This document shows, in pieces, positions 1-10,868 of a stretch of 64,000 nt of DNA (positions within the stretch are counted from its first letter, which is position 1; each line of letters opens with the position of its first letter). A program made the position numbers and the translations under genes. The notes below the pieces were generated by a model. It had not been told where the DNA came from and did no database searches. It saw nothing but the letters and a program-made list of their open reading frames with translations. The stretch lies in assembly GCA_934047225.1 (NCBI GenBank), contig OW203988.1, positions 310,001 through 374,000 of the forward strand, read 5' to 3'. The DNA is from Ypsolopha sequella (Eukaryota > Arthropoda > Insecta > Lepidoptera > Ypsolophidae).

Positions 1-308
1 ATGTCTTTTCTCTCTAACTTTTTTGCATGACATCCATTAATTATTTTATTTGTAATTCTTTGTCAAATCAATTATTTTTATTGTGTTCATAGTTAATAGT
101 ATAATGTAAGTACTAGGTAAAATTCTTAATTATTAATTATTATGTTTTACTCCTATTTGCTATTGTGTTTTGTTCATATGTGGCAAACTAAAAATCAGAG
201 CTGCAAGTTACTTCAACGTGTAGCATTTGATAAGCTTGCTCCTTTTTGCAATTTTGTTTTGTGTTGTACTGTGTCTTCTTTTTTTATAATTTTCTGTGGC
301 AAATAAAC

Positions 309-602
309 TCATTTCACTATCTCTGGTATTACACATTTTATATAAAATTGTATTAGCTTCCTCTCCATCTTCGTCATCCAAAAATCATCATCTCTTGTAA
401 TGCGTTCAATATGTACAAGTTCATTATCTCCTACCCAAATGCCAAAGAGACATAATCGCCGTTCTGTCACGTAAAACTGTCCTTGTACTTGGTAATACCA
501 ATTACTGTTTTTATCGAGTTTTGTCGTACTTGTTGCCTCTATGGATTGTCTCGATGCGAAGGTGCCCTGCTCAGTACGAAGAATTGATAAGCTGAAGTTA
601 AG
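309..602 (-). pseudogene. YqaJ-like exonuclease C-terminal fragment
   Basis: Reading the minus strand from about 602 to a stop at 309-311 gives an open stretch with the pattern YYQVQGQ, then a Trp-containing beta segment (FGIWVG), then RDDDFW, FYIKCV and IPEIV near the end. This matches the C-terminal half of the YqaJ / lambda-exonuclease-like recombinase fold, which digests DNA from ends and is carried by many insect repeat elements. There is no start codon and no N-terminal half with the metal-binding residues, so it is a fragment. A second piece of the same domain end lies near 37.4 kb. The family call rests on motif recognition only. Confidence 0.6.
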
Positions 603-920
603 AAATTTTATTTAATCACTTAATTACATACGATTCATACTTACGCTTACAAAAAAAAAAAATAACACGTAGATACAATCTCATTATTTTTTATATTTTA
701 TATACATTATGTACATTATATACCTATACATTCTGTCTGAATGCAAGAGTAAGTACTGTTACTTTTTACTGTTGTACAGTTATACTCGGACTCATGAGTT
801 GTTTACTTTTTTTGCGTAATTTCAAAAGTTGGTTGTTCTGTACGATCAATAAAACATCTCGTTACAGTTTCAAAGAATTATTTTCTTATCTTCAGCACTC
901 TCAAATTTGATTATTTGTAT

Positions 921-1627
921 GGTTCCGTAGTACCTAAAAGGTACAAAAGGAACCTTTATGATGAGACTCCGTTGTCCGTCCGTCCGTATTTAACAGCCTC
1001 ATAACTTTAGCACCTTTAAAGATAAAGAAATGAAATTTGGCACAAAACAAGTATTTATTTGCAAAAATATTTCCAAAACAAAAGTGAGAAAAATTAAAAA
1101 TATTATCCTAAATATACAATATAATATGGGTATCATAGATATTAAAATTTTTATTGTTTATAATTTTACCATATTTACAGGCACTGGTTTCGAGAAAAAA
1201 TAACAAAAAAAAAGTCCCCCCCCCTCCCTTATCTCCGGTAGACAGAAAAAAGTGAAAAAAATGACGATTATAATCATAACTGGCCGATTACAGGAAAACT
1301 ATAGCAATTTACATAAAGTTCATATGAGAAATAAAAAAAGTTAAATAAATAAAATCATATTTTATAAAAATACAATATGGGTATCAAATTGTAGGTATTA
1401 GAAATCTGATTGTAAAAATACATTGATATAAAAAAAATGTATGGCTTTATCTCCAAAACTGGTGGACCGAACATTATGAAAAAAATCATCCTAATAGTGT
1501 TTACGTAAAGATTACAGGAAAAATAAAGCAGTTGAGAAATTCACGAAAAAAATAGTAAATTAAATTTATCATCCATAATACGCAACCCTAGGTACGCGAG
1601 TCTGACTCGCACTTGGCCGGTTTTTTT
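921..1627. repeat. Lepidopteran interspersed repeat ending in GAGTC/GACTC hairpin
   Basis: The block opens with GGTTCCGTAGTACC, followed by an AAAGGTAC/GGAACC inverted segment and TCCGTCCGTCCGT. It ends with GCGAGTCTGACTCGC, then ACTTGGCCGG and a T-run. The same 3' end recurs at 53415-53446. From memory, this opening and ending are typical of a very abundant repeat in moth and butterfly genomes. The inside is AT-rich with no coding signal. Confidence 0.7.
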
Positions 1628-2023
1628 CTTCTTATTTCTAGTTTCCATTTTTATTTTTAAACATCCAAGCAAGATACAACTAAATGATTTTTATTTACAT
1701 GTACACACAACTGATAGTTTGATATCTTTTTACACGATTATTTAAATAATAATAATACACTCTATCAGAGCTTCGAGGCGAGCGAGGGGGAACAGGGCTC
1801 AGAAAACTGGCATAGGTCTTGCGTCGATAGCCGCTGGCGGGCAACTGGCGGCCAGTGGCGGCTAGAGATGGAAAAAACGGCTTTATATTGAAAATGACTT
1901 TTAGCTTAATGGTTTTTATGAAAAGCTGGCTGTATAAACAGCTTTATAGCTTTAAAACACTTTTTACTTTTTTGAACATAGTAACCATTATAAAGTATTT
2001 GTTCCTCTTTTTCTGTTATCAAT
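1628..2023. other. AT-rich stretch without a gene
   Basis: Mostly AT-rich. A short GC-rich patch at about 1770-1865 has reiterated CTGGCGGC-like words; a similar word recurs near 3765-3790. No supportable coding region. The 63-codon open frame starting at 1855 is low-complexity Phe/Leu/Lys and not credible. Confidence 0.5.
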
Positions 2024-2885
2024 TATTCAAATTCAAATTCAAATAGTTTATTTTGCAAAGCAGGTATAGATATATACACTTTTTACACGTCAAATTTAAT
2101 CTAATAAAGAAAATATATGTAATAAAATAATAAATGTACATGAACTAGATTAAATGTTTATTTAATTTATGTAGCAATATTATATATACGATTAAAATTA
2201 TAGGTAAAATATTATTATACAAGGTGAAATCCAATCAACCGCCCGAACCCATACCGGAGACCGGGCCAGGGACCAGGAACAAGGTTCAATGATCACCAAC
2301 CGAGCCCCCAGCACAAATCCAGGCGGCCGACCAAATCCCATCCTATATACTACATACTAATAGGCTACATATATAAATACATGCGTACCTCCGCCCATTC
2401 GATTAGTCTTGCTAAGAAGAAGAGCAAGAACATAAAACTTTTACTATACAATATATGACTTATATCTACTTTAGCCAAGGGATAAGAAAATACAAGAGAG
2501 CAGGAATTCAGGTTAATGAAAAAAAGAAAAACATATATATCTATTTACATATATATATATATAGTTAGGAAATTATACTATTTAATTAAATTATAACTTA
2601 CTATCATTATCACTGTAACGCCATGCTTCACCATCATCCAAATATTCATTTATTTTATAATATGCCCTTTTCAATAGTCCCTGCTTAATATACATTATAC
2701 AGTTTAAACTTATTCTCTGACAAAGTAAGGAGCTCCTTTGGAAGTTTATTGTAAAATCTTATACCATGTCATACGAAAGAGGTACTCACCTTAGCGAGTC
2801 TGATTTTTGGAAAAGCCAGTTTATGGCAAAACAAAGACTGCGTCTGTATCCGCGGCTCTACTCCATAACAGCATGAACTTCCCAT
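2024..2885 (-). repeat. LINE fragment (same family as 55.7-59.1 kb), 3' end at left
   Basis: Starts with three ATTCAA units, the reverse complement of a (TTGAAT)n LINE tail, followed by GTTTATTTTGCAAAG. It then runs parallel to the LINE at 55703-59096: the same 3' UTR at 2090-2480 and the same end of the reverse-transcriptase ORF at about 2590-2880. Compared with that copy it lacks about 190 bp of coding sequence near 2840. It also lacks the 262-bp MITE and the 1493-bp LTR-like insertion, so it serves as an empty-site reference for both. Confidence 0.75.
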
Positions 2886-4076
2886 CATTACCATCGTATT
2901 CTATACACTTATATGTTTAAGGCTTAGGTGTTTTTTTAGGTTCCTTATTGTATTTTGTACAATATCGTTTTTTTTTTACAAAAATTACACTGCTTTTTAT
3001 CCTGCTGTTTTTCAAAATGCTACTCCACTGCTGTTTCGAGACATTTTAACTTCTATTTACACAGTCACGAAGTAGATTTACACTTATTTACAGTTAACAA
3101 AGTTTGTTTACACGGCGTTACGTAATTGAAACAAAAATTAACACGAATTAATCACGTAAAGCAACTAAAACGCATAAAGCATATGAACGCATCCACCCAA
3201 CAACGATAAAGCTAATAAACACTGAAAAGCAAGTCGAGAATTTTAAACGTTTTTATCGAAATACGAATACGAATCGAATACGACCGAAGTAAAAATACCA
3301 TCATTTAAAAGCGTAAGCCTTATTTCTATTACCACGCAAAATGAATCGTGTAATAGAGTTTTTAAACGGAATTTTCATACGACCAATGTAAAATGCTGTC
3401 GTTTGGAAGCGTAGGCGTAGGCCTAAATTCTGTAGCCGTGCATATTTGGTCGTCTAATACGAGCTTCATTAGACGGCTGAATTTGAATGGTAGTGGAGTT
3501 TAAGCTTGTACTTTTAAATGTCAGTGTTTTTGCATTCGGTCGCATTCACTTTCGTTCACAAACGTTTTCTGGTATAGTAAACAAAACTACCAAATTGTTC
3601 GTAACTTTTACAACAGGTGGGGTAGCTGCAGCGTCAGCTGACTAAGTGACTGAATGTTTGACTAAGCTTGAAACGTAATGGGCTTGTAATTTTAAACGTG
3701 CTTGAACGTTTTTTTGTCAAAAACTCTGTTTAGTTTACAGCTTTTCGTTTAAACGACCACCTCACGCCACTGGCGGCCGCTCGCCGAGTAGTCGCGAATC
3801 AAATTTTCTTTTTAAATTAAGGGAAAAAAAAAACAATTTTCATTAAAAAAAAGTAACCATTTAAGTTAGTTTTCCTTTAATTAGGTATCTGCAATTTGGT
3901 TAAGTACACGTTACACAAAACGAAAAAAATCTTAAAAATCGACAAATTTTCGGTTTTTTTTTTGATCGAGCAAAGTGTAACGTCTCGCAAATTGAACCAC
4001 AAAAAAACTGTAGAAAAGATGTATCTGAAACATATATTTTTTTTAAATTTTGAAAATAACTATTTGATGCTTTAAA
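2886..4076. other. AT-rich stretch without a recognised gene
   Basis: No credible open frame. Several loosely repeated words around AAACG...CGTTT (3180-3740) suggest an old degraded repeat, but I could not set its ends. Nothing else is supportable. Confidence 0.4.
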
Positions 4077-4962
4077 ATGAGTTTGAAAACAGACAAAATT
4101 GGGATAAGCCCGGAAATTGCAATCCGGAACATTAGACGACTAACGGACATGCAGACAGCTAAAATTGTCTACTTCAGTTACTTTCACAGTATTATGTGCT
4201 ATGGTATTATTTTGTGGGGCAATGCAGCTGATGCCGAACGCATATTTATATTGCAGAAAAGGGCAGTAAGAGCAATACTCCAATTAACCTCAAGACATAG
4301 TCTAAGACAAATATTTAAAGACACCAATATTATGACATTGCCTTCAATTTATATATATATATATGTATCAATTATACACGCCAGGAGAAACTTAGAACAC
4401 ATAGACACAACACAAGACATCCACAATTATGAGACTCGAAATTAACATAAAATCATTGTGCCCTTTATAAGATTGGCCAGGTTTCAAATAGCTTCCATAG
4501 TATGAGTTTTAAAGTGTATAACAAAGTACCAGAAAGTTTGCACAGCCTGGACGAAAAACCTTTCAAGAGACATATAAAGACATTCCTATTAAAAAAAAGC
4601 TTATTATTGTATTGACGATTTCCTTAAGGATAAAAATGCCTTCACAGACTCTTAACTATATAAGTAAATTAATTATTTCTGACATGTTCATTTTATTGTA
4701 AGGTATGACTTATTTATTATTTTATGTACTGAATGTATCGTCTTTTATAATGTCTAACTTATAAACAGCTAATTCTACATTTTATGTATTGACTTGAATA
4801 GATATATAATTATGTACTCATGCAATAAATAATGTTGTTTGATAATTATTTTCTCATTTTATTAATTGTGTACACATATTTATAAATTTTGACCTGTATA
4901 AGTGCGAATTGTTTCGCCTATGTACTAAAATAAATGAATCTATGAATCTATTATTATTCTAT
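4077..4962 (+). pseudogene. LINE reverse transcriptase, C-terminal fragment and 3' tail
   Basis: The frame at 4077-4445 encodes the part of a jockey/CR1-type ORF2 after the catalytic palm: RRLTDMQTAKIVYFSYFHSI, then YGIILWGNAAD, then FILQKRAVRAI, then a DSLR-like segment. The same order is seen in the LINE ORF at 58111-59096. An (AT)n expansion near 4350 and a stop at 4443 break it. Further C-terminal coding can be followed with stops to about 4640. The element ends with AATAAATGAATCTATGAATC, a short simple-sequence tail typical of these LINEs. The fragment is 5'-truncated and lacks the YADD/FADD site. Not functional. Confidence 0.8.
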
Positions 4963-5186
4963 AATCATAATCATAATCATAATCATCATCATTTTATTCA
5001 TAAGTTTCATTACATGTCCATAGAATTAGATACATTAGATGTCGAAAATTTACACAATCACATATTCAAAAAATACAATATTAAAAAATATGTACCTAAG
5101 TACAGCCATACAAAATAATTAAATTAATTATACATTGAATGGATGTCAAATACATTATATTATTATATTAATCTATATTATATTTA

Positions 5187-5297
5187 ATTCCTAAAATTCT
5201 CAATGATCTTCCGAATGATATTAAAAATGATACCTTTTCCAAACCTGTATTTAAGAAAAAAGTGACAAATTCCTTATCAGATTCTTTTGTAAAATAA
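5187..5297 (+). pseudogene. LINE ORF2 extreme C-terminus remnant
   Basis: An open stretch of about 36 codons ending in TAA reads ILNDLPNDIKNDTFSKPVFK, the usual end of insect LINE ORF2 proteins (LPxxI...F...L). No upstream part is attached. It is a second, separate LINE scrap downstream of the one ending near 4962. Confidence 0.5.
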
Positions 5298-5471
5298 ATT
5301 ATACGTTTGCCAAAAGAACTATAAAATTAAATACCTACATAAAAATGTCAATTTGTAAAAACATAATATAATAAGATAGTTAAAATTTGAGCTGGTTCGT
5401 TCAATCAGTGATCTAACTGCGAAAAGCATATATATATATGTATATACATGTATATATATAATAATAATAGC

Positions 5472-5712
5472 ACCAGCGGGCCTATTGTGTATCTCTAGTT
5501 GCCTTCTGGACTGGGTGTCTATCATCAAAAACATAGATATACTATCGAATTCCGATGTCCTAAGGATATTTTCGCACTTGAAGTGACGACACAGATTGTT
5601 AATAGTTCAATACCCACTAAAGGCAATTTTGAAATTTCAGTTTTTAGCTATGTTTTTGATGATAGGCACCTCGTGCAGTTGGCAACTAAAGATACAGAAT
5701 AGGGGGGCAGGA
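5472..5712. repeat. Palindromic MITE with imperfect long inverted repeats
   Basis: The left arm (CGGGCCTATTGTGTATCTCT...ATCATCAAAAACATA, 5478-5535) is the imperfect reverse complement of the right arm (TATGTTTTTGATGATAGGCA...CAGAATAGGGGGGC, 5650-5708). A short spacer separates them. The short open frames on both strands here come from the palindrome and do not look coding. Confidence 0.65.
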
Positions 5713-6300
5713 TGTTGTGATGGTATCCGTTCAAGGATTGGAAGGACCAGTTCTTACAAGAGTGAGAGCGCCAACTGCCAATAAACTGCCTTGCAGTTTG
5801 GCGGTGCATTTGAAATTGCTATTTCTGTAATGTTTTTTATCCTGAATAAACGTTTTTTGAATTATTTGTCTCTTTTCTGATGTCTGAAAAAAAATATATA
5901 TCTTAGATACATTCTTTCTGCAAATTTTTTTGCGGTTCAAAACGCGATAAATTGGTACGTTATACTTTGCTCGATCGAAAAAAAATCCGAAACTTGGTTA
6001 GTTTTTTCTTGTTTTTATCGTTTTATATAAAATTTACGTCACCAAATCGTAGAAAAAATACTGGAAATTAAGGAAAACGTAATTTAGCAAGTACTTTTGC
6101 GGGTAATTTTTGGAAATTTCATCGTAAAAAGATTTTTTGAGCGAAAAACGTGTTTTTTAAGAGCGCGCAATGTTTCGGTTGTCGTAACAGCCACGGCTCA
6201 GAGCGCGCTATTTTAAAATACAATAAAAGTTCATAGAGTTTAGTTCTACTTGATGCAAAATGAGGTGCTCAATGTCAGGGTAACAGGCCCTTAACACAGG
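5713..6300. other. No gene recognised; AT-rich upstream flank
   Basis: AT-rich sequence with scattered homopolymer runs up to the sharp change into GC-rich DNA at 6300. No coding signal found on either strand. Confidence 0.4.
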
Positions 6301-6718
6301 ATGGCAGCCCTCGAAGAGAATGAATGGTCGACGAGTCGAGAGCACCGCCCTCGTGCAGGCAGGCGGGTGGTGGGGGGCAGGAGAGGGCGGAGTCCGCCAA
6401 TGGTGTGGTGGGCGGGGACGGCGGTACACGTTCGGCGCGGCAGTGACGCGCGGCGCCTCGCTCCGGACGTTCCTTCCGCGTGCTCCGCGCTCCGAGCTCC
6501 GCGTGCTCCGAGTGACCTTGCGACCCAAGTGACACCGCGCGCGCGAGTGTGTGTGTGTGTGACGGAGGATAGTGCTCTGTGGGCCCAGGAACACCCGCAG
6601 CCATTCCGACCTTATTGTTCCAGTTCCAATACCTACTGTGATTGTGACGTGCCTTTAATAATAGTGACGTGGATATAAGTGAAGCTGGTGGTGTGGCAAT
6701 ACACTGTACACGAAAAAG
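6301..6718 (+). other. vg: CpG-rich block: putative vg promoter and non-coding first exon
   Basis: A sharp GC- and CpG-rich island in AT-rich surroundings. From about 6405 to 6718 the + strand has no ATG, as expected of a 5' leader. It ends in AAAAAG|GTAGGTAC, a good splice donor with the exon ending at 6718. The next exon acceptor I can see on this strand is at 24921-24922, just before the Vestigial start codon, so this block fits a non-coding first exon and core promoter of vg. The transcription start is not visible; I infer it lies between about 6400 and 6550. The overlapping open frames on both strands are GC-composition artefacts. It could also belong to an unrelated non-coding transcript. 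Confidence 0.5.
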
Positions 6719-7370
6719 GTAGGTACTTTTTATAATAAGTCTTTAAATTGCGGATTTGGGATATCTATTAAGGGGCTCCACAATCTAAACATCAGTTTTG
6801 TATTGGATTCAGTTCCGTCAATGTAGATGGTTAAAATTTGGAAAAAAATATGGCGTGTGTTTTGACTCAAGACAATTATTAATTACACTTTATAAATAAA
6901 CATACTTTCAATCTTCTATTACTTTTAAAAAAGCATGAATTTCACGAAAAAAGCGATTCAGTTTCCGTGTTTCAAAACCGATTGAAACAAAACCAACACA
7001 CGCAGATACTAACAAGAAAAAAACATCTTTATTACATAAATAAATTATGGTTAATGTCATAATGTAGCCACGATTTCAAAATAACTGAAGTTTTGCGTGC
7101 GCGGCATCTGATAAGAGCAGGATACAGAGCTAAAAAACAAACGCGATAGAGCAGGGCTGAATTTTAGCATAGTGCAGCCCCTTAAGAAACTCACCTCACC
7201 AAGGTATTTTAGTCTGCTAACTTACCTCGTCAGACAATTCCCTACTCTCTGTGCCTGTAATAATGTAGATAATATTTCTTTATTAATAACTAGTTTTTTG
7301 CCCGCAGCTAAGTCCACATGTATTTATTTATTTTTAACAACCTGTAAAGATTTCATTCCCATTTTGTAAC

Positions 7371-7870
7371 TGTAATCGCGGGATTACAGAAACTGCAGGG
7401 CGGATGGGATTTGACACAGGAGAATTGTGGAAACAATGTGGGTGCACTGACTGACCTTGCTTTGGAATGTTGTTCTCGATGGCAAATGCGCTGTGCAGCG
7501 TCCCTCCTTGTTGGGATGATGCAGACAGCGTTTGTGTCAGGAATGTGCAGAAAGGGCAGTGTAGTAACGTGAACACTTCACTGGTATATAACACTGCGAA
7601 CACAACACTGAGACGTATGCGATATTGTTTGTGGCGTCGCGAATGTGTGTACACGTGTCACTCTCTAGAGAGTTCGGACGAAACAGTCCGGCCGCGCGAG
7701 CGCAGGCGTGCGCCTCCGGAGGCGCCTCGAGCCGAAGAGAGTGAGTGAACCGCGGGTTGGCAGCACGCGAGTCCATTGTGTCGCCAGGTGGCGCCAGCGC
7801 AGCGCCGCGATATTAGTCATGCACATATCATGTTCTAACGTCACGCTGGTAACGTAGTGTAGCGTGAACA
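7371..7870 (-). repeat. 3' LTR of the chimeric BEL/Pao element
   Basis: On the + strand it begins TGTAATCGCGGGATTACA, a small hairpin, and ends GCGTGAACA, giving TG...CA termini. From about 7440 to 7870 it matches 9910-10339 base for base as far as I can see. The first 70 bp or so differ strongly, including indels. The 93- and 79-codon open frames inside are identical in both LTRs and reflect shared non-coding sequence. Confidence 0.85.
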
Positions 7871-8521
7871 TCCTGGGGGGGCCGGGGCTGCGGCTCCATG
7901 GGCTGTGTCCAGATCCACAACTTGGATCACTCCATCCTTGCCAGGCATTGTGCGGAGAATTCTCCCCAACTTCCATTGGAGCGGAGGCAGGTCATCCTCT
8001 TTGATGAGGACCAGTTCACCCACTTGAGGAGGGGAAGAAGGGGAGAGCTATTTGGAGCGGGTTTGCAGGGTATGGAGGTAGGATCTGGACCAGAGAGTCA
8101 AAAAACGCTGAGAGAGCGCTTGAATGAGTTGAAACCGTTTAAGAGCAGATATGGGTCTGTCGTCAAAAGACTGCTCAGGTAGAGCGGTGAGCGGACGACC
8201 AATAATGAAATGTCCGGCCGTGAGAGGTTCAAAGTCCGTAGGGTCGGATGAAATCGGGCAGAGGGTTCTTGAGTTGAGTATTATTTCGTGCAGAGCGCCG
8301 AACCAAGTTATGTGCTGATTCGCGAGCTTGTGAGTGATTGCATCATAGTTTGTGCCGCAGTCTGAGCGAATGAGAACTGGAGTACCGCGACGTGAGATAA
8401 AACCTAACAGGGCTCGTGCTGAGTGAAATTGACCATGTACGTCTGCTATTATTGGTGTGTTAGTGACGTTCACTACACGTTGTGCGGAGTTACAAGAATT
8501 CTCTGTTGGAGCTGGAGTCAT
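7871..8521 (-). pseudogene. BEL/Pao integrase C-terminal remnant
   Basis: Two minus-strand frames. The first (8521 to 8048) has the integrase core pieces GFISRRGTPVLIRSDCGTNY (second catalytic Asp) and then jumps to EIILNSRTLCPISSDPTDF. About 50 residues, including the region of the catalytic Glu, are missing. The second frame (8023 to 7871) has the C-terminal DUF5641-type domain: GELVLIKEDDLPPLQWKLGR and then DGVIQVVDLDTAHG. The frame changes near 8040. The order matches the intact BEL/Pao polyprotein at 28353-33485. It is a dead gene end next to the 3' LTR. Confidence 0.85.
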
Positions 8522-8525
8522 TGAG

Positions 8526-8800
8526 TGAAAATGAACTGAGTGTGTATGTGATGAGTGTGTGTGTGATGACTGAGTGCTGGTTTCATAGAGTGAAAATGAG
8601 CTGAATGTGTATCTGATGAGTGAATGTGTGAGTGAAAATGAGCTGAGTGTGTCTATATGTGCTGATTGAATGTGTGAGTGAAAATGAGCTGAGTGTGTCT
8701 ATATGTGCTGATTGAATGTGTGAGTGAAAATGAGCTGAGTGTGTATGTGCTGATTGAATGTGTGATGAGTGTGACTATATGTGAAAATGAGTTATTAAAA
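8526..8800. repeat. Degenerate minisatellite of about 46 bp inside the BEL/Pao relic
   Basis: Words such as GAAAATGAGCTGAGTGTGT, CTATATGTGCTGATTGAATG and TGTGAGTG recur with a period near 46-50 bp, in about five imperfect copies, directly upstream (in element orientation) of the integrase remnant. Confidence 0.7.
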
Positions 8801-9488
8801 ACTTGAGCGCTACCAACTCCAACGTGCGGATAGCTTGTAACTTGCGCGGGCCGAAATAACAAAGGCTATGTTCAAACGGAACACGGAAAATAAACACGAC
8901 AGAGAGAAAAAAAAAAATATTTTTTTTTTTTAAACAACCTGTATATGAGCTGATACACCAACTTGGAACACCCTATATGTGTACCATAAACAATAAAAGC
9001 AGAGATGAGATGAAAAAACAAAAAAAAAATTTACTATAAAAAGCAGACAATATCAGGATAAAACTGTTCGGCAATATATTACTGCAACACAAGATTACCG
9101 TGATTACAAGATTACAATCGACAAGGCTTGTTCACTCTTATGTTATTATGCTACTTCCCGCTTACACGAAGCTAAATGCTATTCTATTTATATAATAAAA
9201 TACCTAGCCGAAATCGGATCTAAATGAGCGGACAAACTAATGATGAAATCACGCTTTAGTAATATACGTAATACGTATGTATATGCACGAAATAAAGCGA
9301 ATTTATACTCTCACAAAAAATATCTCGCAAGATACGAGAACTATCTTTGACATTGGGTAGATTTGCACCTCTTCGCGCGATAGAAAACAAAGTGAAGTGT
9401 AGGTACTCAAAACGTTGTAACACGATATGAAACTAAAATGTGAACTATGTATTTACGAGCAAAGTTGAATCACTTCGAGAACATTTGA
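8801..9488. other. Interior of the BEL/Pao relic, unrecognised
   Basis: AT-rich, with homopolymer A and T tracts near 8910-8935. No coding region I can support. It is not clear whether this is retrotransposon sequence or belongs to the inserted zinc-finger gene fragment that follows. Confidence 0.35.
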
Positions 9489-9836
9489 AAAGATTGGGTC
9501 GGGAATTATACGCGGGATAGTGAAGAAGGCCAAAAACGGTTCTATCGTTGTAATAAAGTAAAATCCAAAGGGCCACAGTGTGATTGTGCCTTGTATTTAT
9601 TGTTTGTGAACGATTGTGAAGATGTTCTTATTTTTAAGACTACTTCAGAGCACAACCATGACCAGATTGGTACGCGAAGTGATTACGGAATTTCGGAAAA
9701 TGTTAAAAGAGAAATAAATAAGCTGTTTGATTTACGTCTAAAGCCAAAAGCTATATTAGAGGCTCTGAACAAGATTGAAGGGATAAAGGTCCCTTCTAAA
9801 AGGCAACTTAATAACTACTTATATGACAGAAGGCGC
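9489..9836 (+). pseudogene. Zinc-finger (FLYWCH / MULE-type) protein fragment
   Basis: An open frame on the + strand from 9489 to the LTR edge. It has the order of a WRKY-GCM1/FLYWCH-type zinc module: FYRCNKVKSKGPQCDC (Cys ligands), a hydrophobic strand, then TTSEHNHDQ (His ligands). A helical segment follows (VKREINKLFDLRLKPKAILE, then VPSKRQLNNYL). Such modules sit at the N-terminus of Mutator-like transposases and related host proteins and bind DNA. There is no start codon and no catalytic part. The sequence stops at 9836/9837, exactly where the 5' LTR begins. It lies antisense to the BEL/Pao element that contains it. Confidence 0.6.
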
Positions 9837-10339
9837 TGTAGCCGCTGGCTACAGGAATGCAGAGATGATGAAAGAGGATAAACGGATGGGTTGACACGAG
9901 AGAATTGTGGGTAAACTGACTGACCTTGCTTTGGAATGTTGTTCTCGATGGCAAATGCGCTGTGCAGCGTCCCTCCTTGTTGGGATGATGCAGACAGCGT
10001 TTGTGTCAGGAATGTGCAGAAAGGGCAGTGTAGTAACGTGAACACTTCACTGGTATATAACACTGCGAACACAACACTGAGACGTATGCGATATTGTTTG
10101 TGGCGTCGCGAATGTGTGTACACGTGTCACTCTCTAGAGAGTTCGGACGAAACAGTCCGGCCGCGCGAGCGCAGGCGTGCGCCTCCGGAGGCGCCTCGAG
10201 CCGAAGAGAGTGAGTGAACCGCGGGTTGGCAGCACGCGAGTCCATTGTGTCGCCAGGTGGCGCCAGCGCAGCGCCGCGATATTAGTCATGCACATATCAT
10301 GTTCTAACGTCACGCTGGTAACGTAGTGTAGCGTGAACA
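9837..10339 (-). repeat. 5' LTR of the chimeric BEL/Pao element
   Basis: Begins (+ strand) TGTAGCCGCTGGCTACA and ends GCGTGAACA. It carries the same terminal hairpin as the other LTR but with paired base changes in the stem. The body is identical to 7440-7870 by eye, while the segment 9837-9910 differs from 7371-7440. Confidence 0.85.
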
Positions 10340-10344
10340 GTAAC

Positions 10345-10868
10345 GGACACGGAACATTTCCCCTTAAGCGGTGACGCGCAAACAAACAAACATTGTGGGT
10401 GCCTATGGAATGTTATTATAATATTTTAGTATGAGTCCATTAACATTAGGTATATAGATCTATAGGTATGTTTAAGTCGAACTAAATCGTGAAATTTTAG
10501 TAATATCTTAACAACGAACCCCTAAACTACGTAAATTTAACGGTTTTTTACTGTATGTAAGTGTAGCCGAATGTGCTTTTATTGTTTTAAATAAAGTAAA
10601 ACAATCTATACTGGTCAAACATTGAAAATGTAATCTGGGTTAATAATAAACAAAAATAATGTTTGAAAACGTCCACACTCTTGCCAAAATGTAGTTTCTC
10701 CTGAAACAAGTTTTAAATTTTGCGCCGGCGAAGAAAACAGCACGATTGTATCGTCCTCGCAAGTTTCATAGAGCGTGCACCTTATAGCAAAAGGAAACAG
10801 GCCACGCCCACAACTGAGTTGGTCGCGACATGACGACCATCCTTAAGAGTATGACATAGCCAAAACAA
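10345..10868. other. No gene recognised
   Basis: Flank between the BEL/Pao relic and the foldback arm. It contains GTTTGAAAACGTCCACACTCTTGCC (about 10658-10685), a word that recurs near 16270, but no coding signal. Confidence 0.4.

Larger units (their letters stand above)
7366..10344 (-). mobile_element. Chimeric, defective BEL/Pao LTR retrotransposon
   Basis: Two direct LTRs (7371-7870 and 9837-10339) enclose about 2 kb. The outer flanks carry a perfect 5-bp target duplication, GTAAC, at 7366-7370 and 10340-10344, as BEL/Pao integration produces. Orientation is minus: the end of the integrase ORF lies against the left (3') LTR. Gag, protease, reverse transcriptase and RNase H are absent. 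The space next to the right (5') LTR is filled by a fragment of an unrelated zinc-finger protein gene in the opposite orientation, reaching the LTR edge, and no primer-binding site is recognisable there. It cannot move on its own. Confidence 0.8.

Noticed and set aside
1580..1627. Helitron 3' end suggested by the hairpin near the terminus
   Set aside because: The hairpin is present but no CTRR end follows; a T-run does instead.
6208..6604. 128- and 109-codon minus frames and the 125-codon + frame
   Set aside because: GC-rich CpG-island frames overlapping on both strands, with no recognisable domain.
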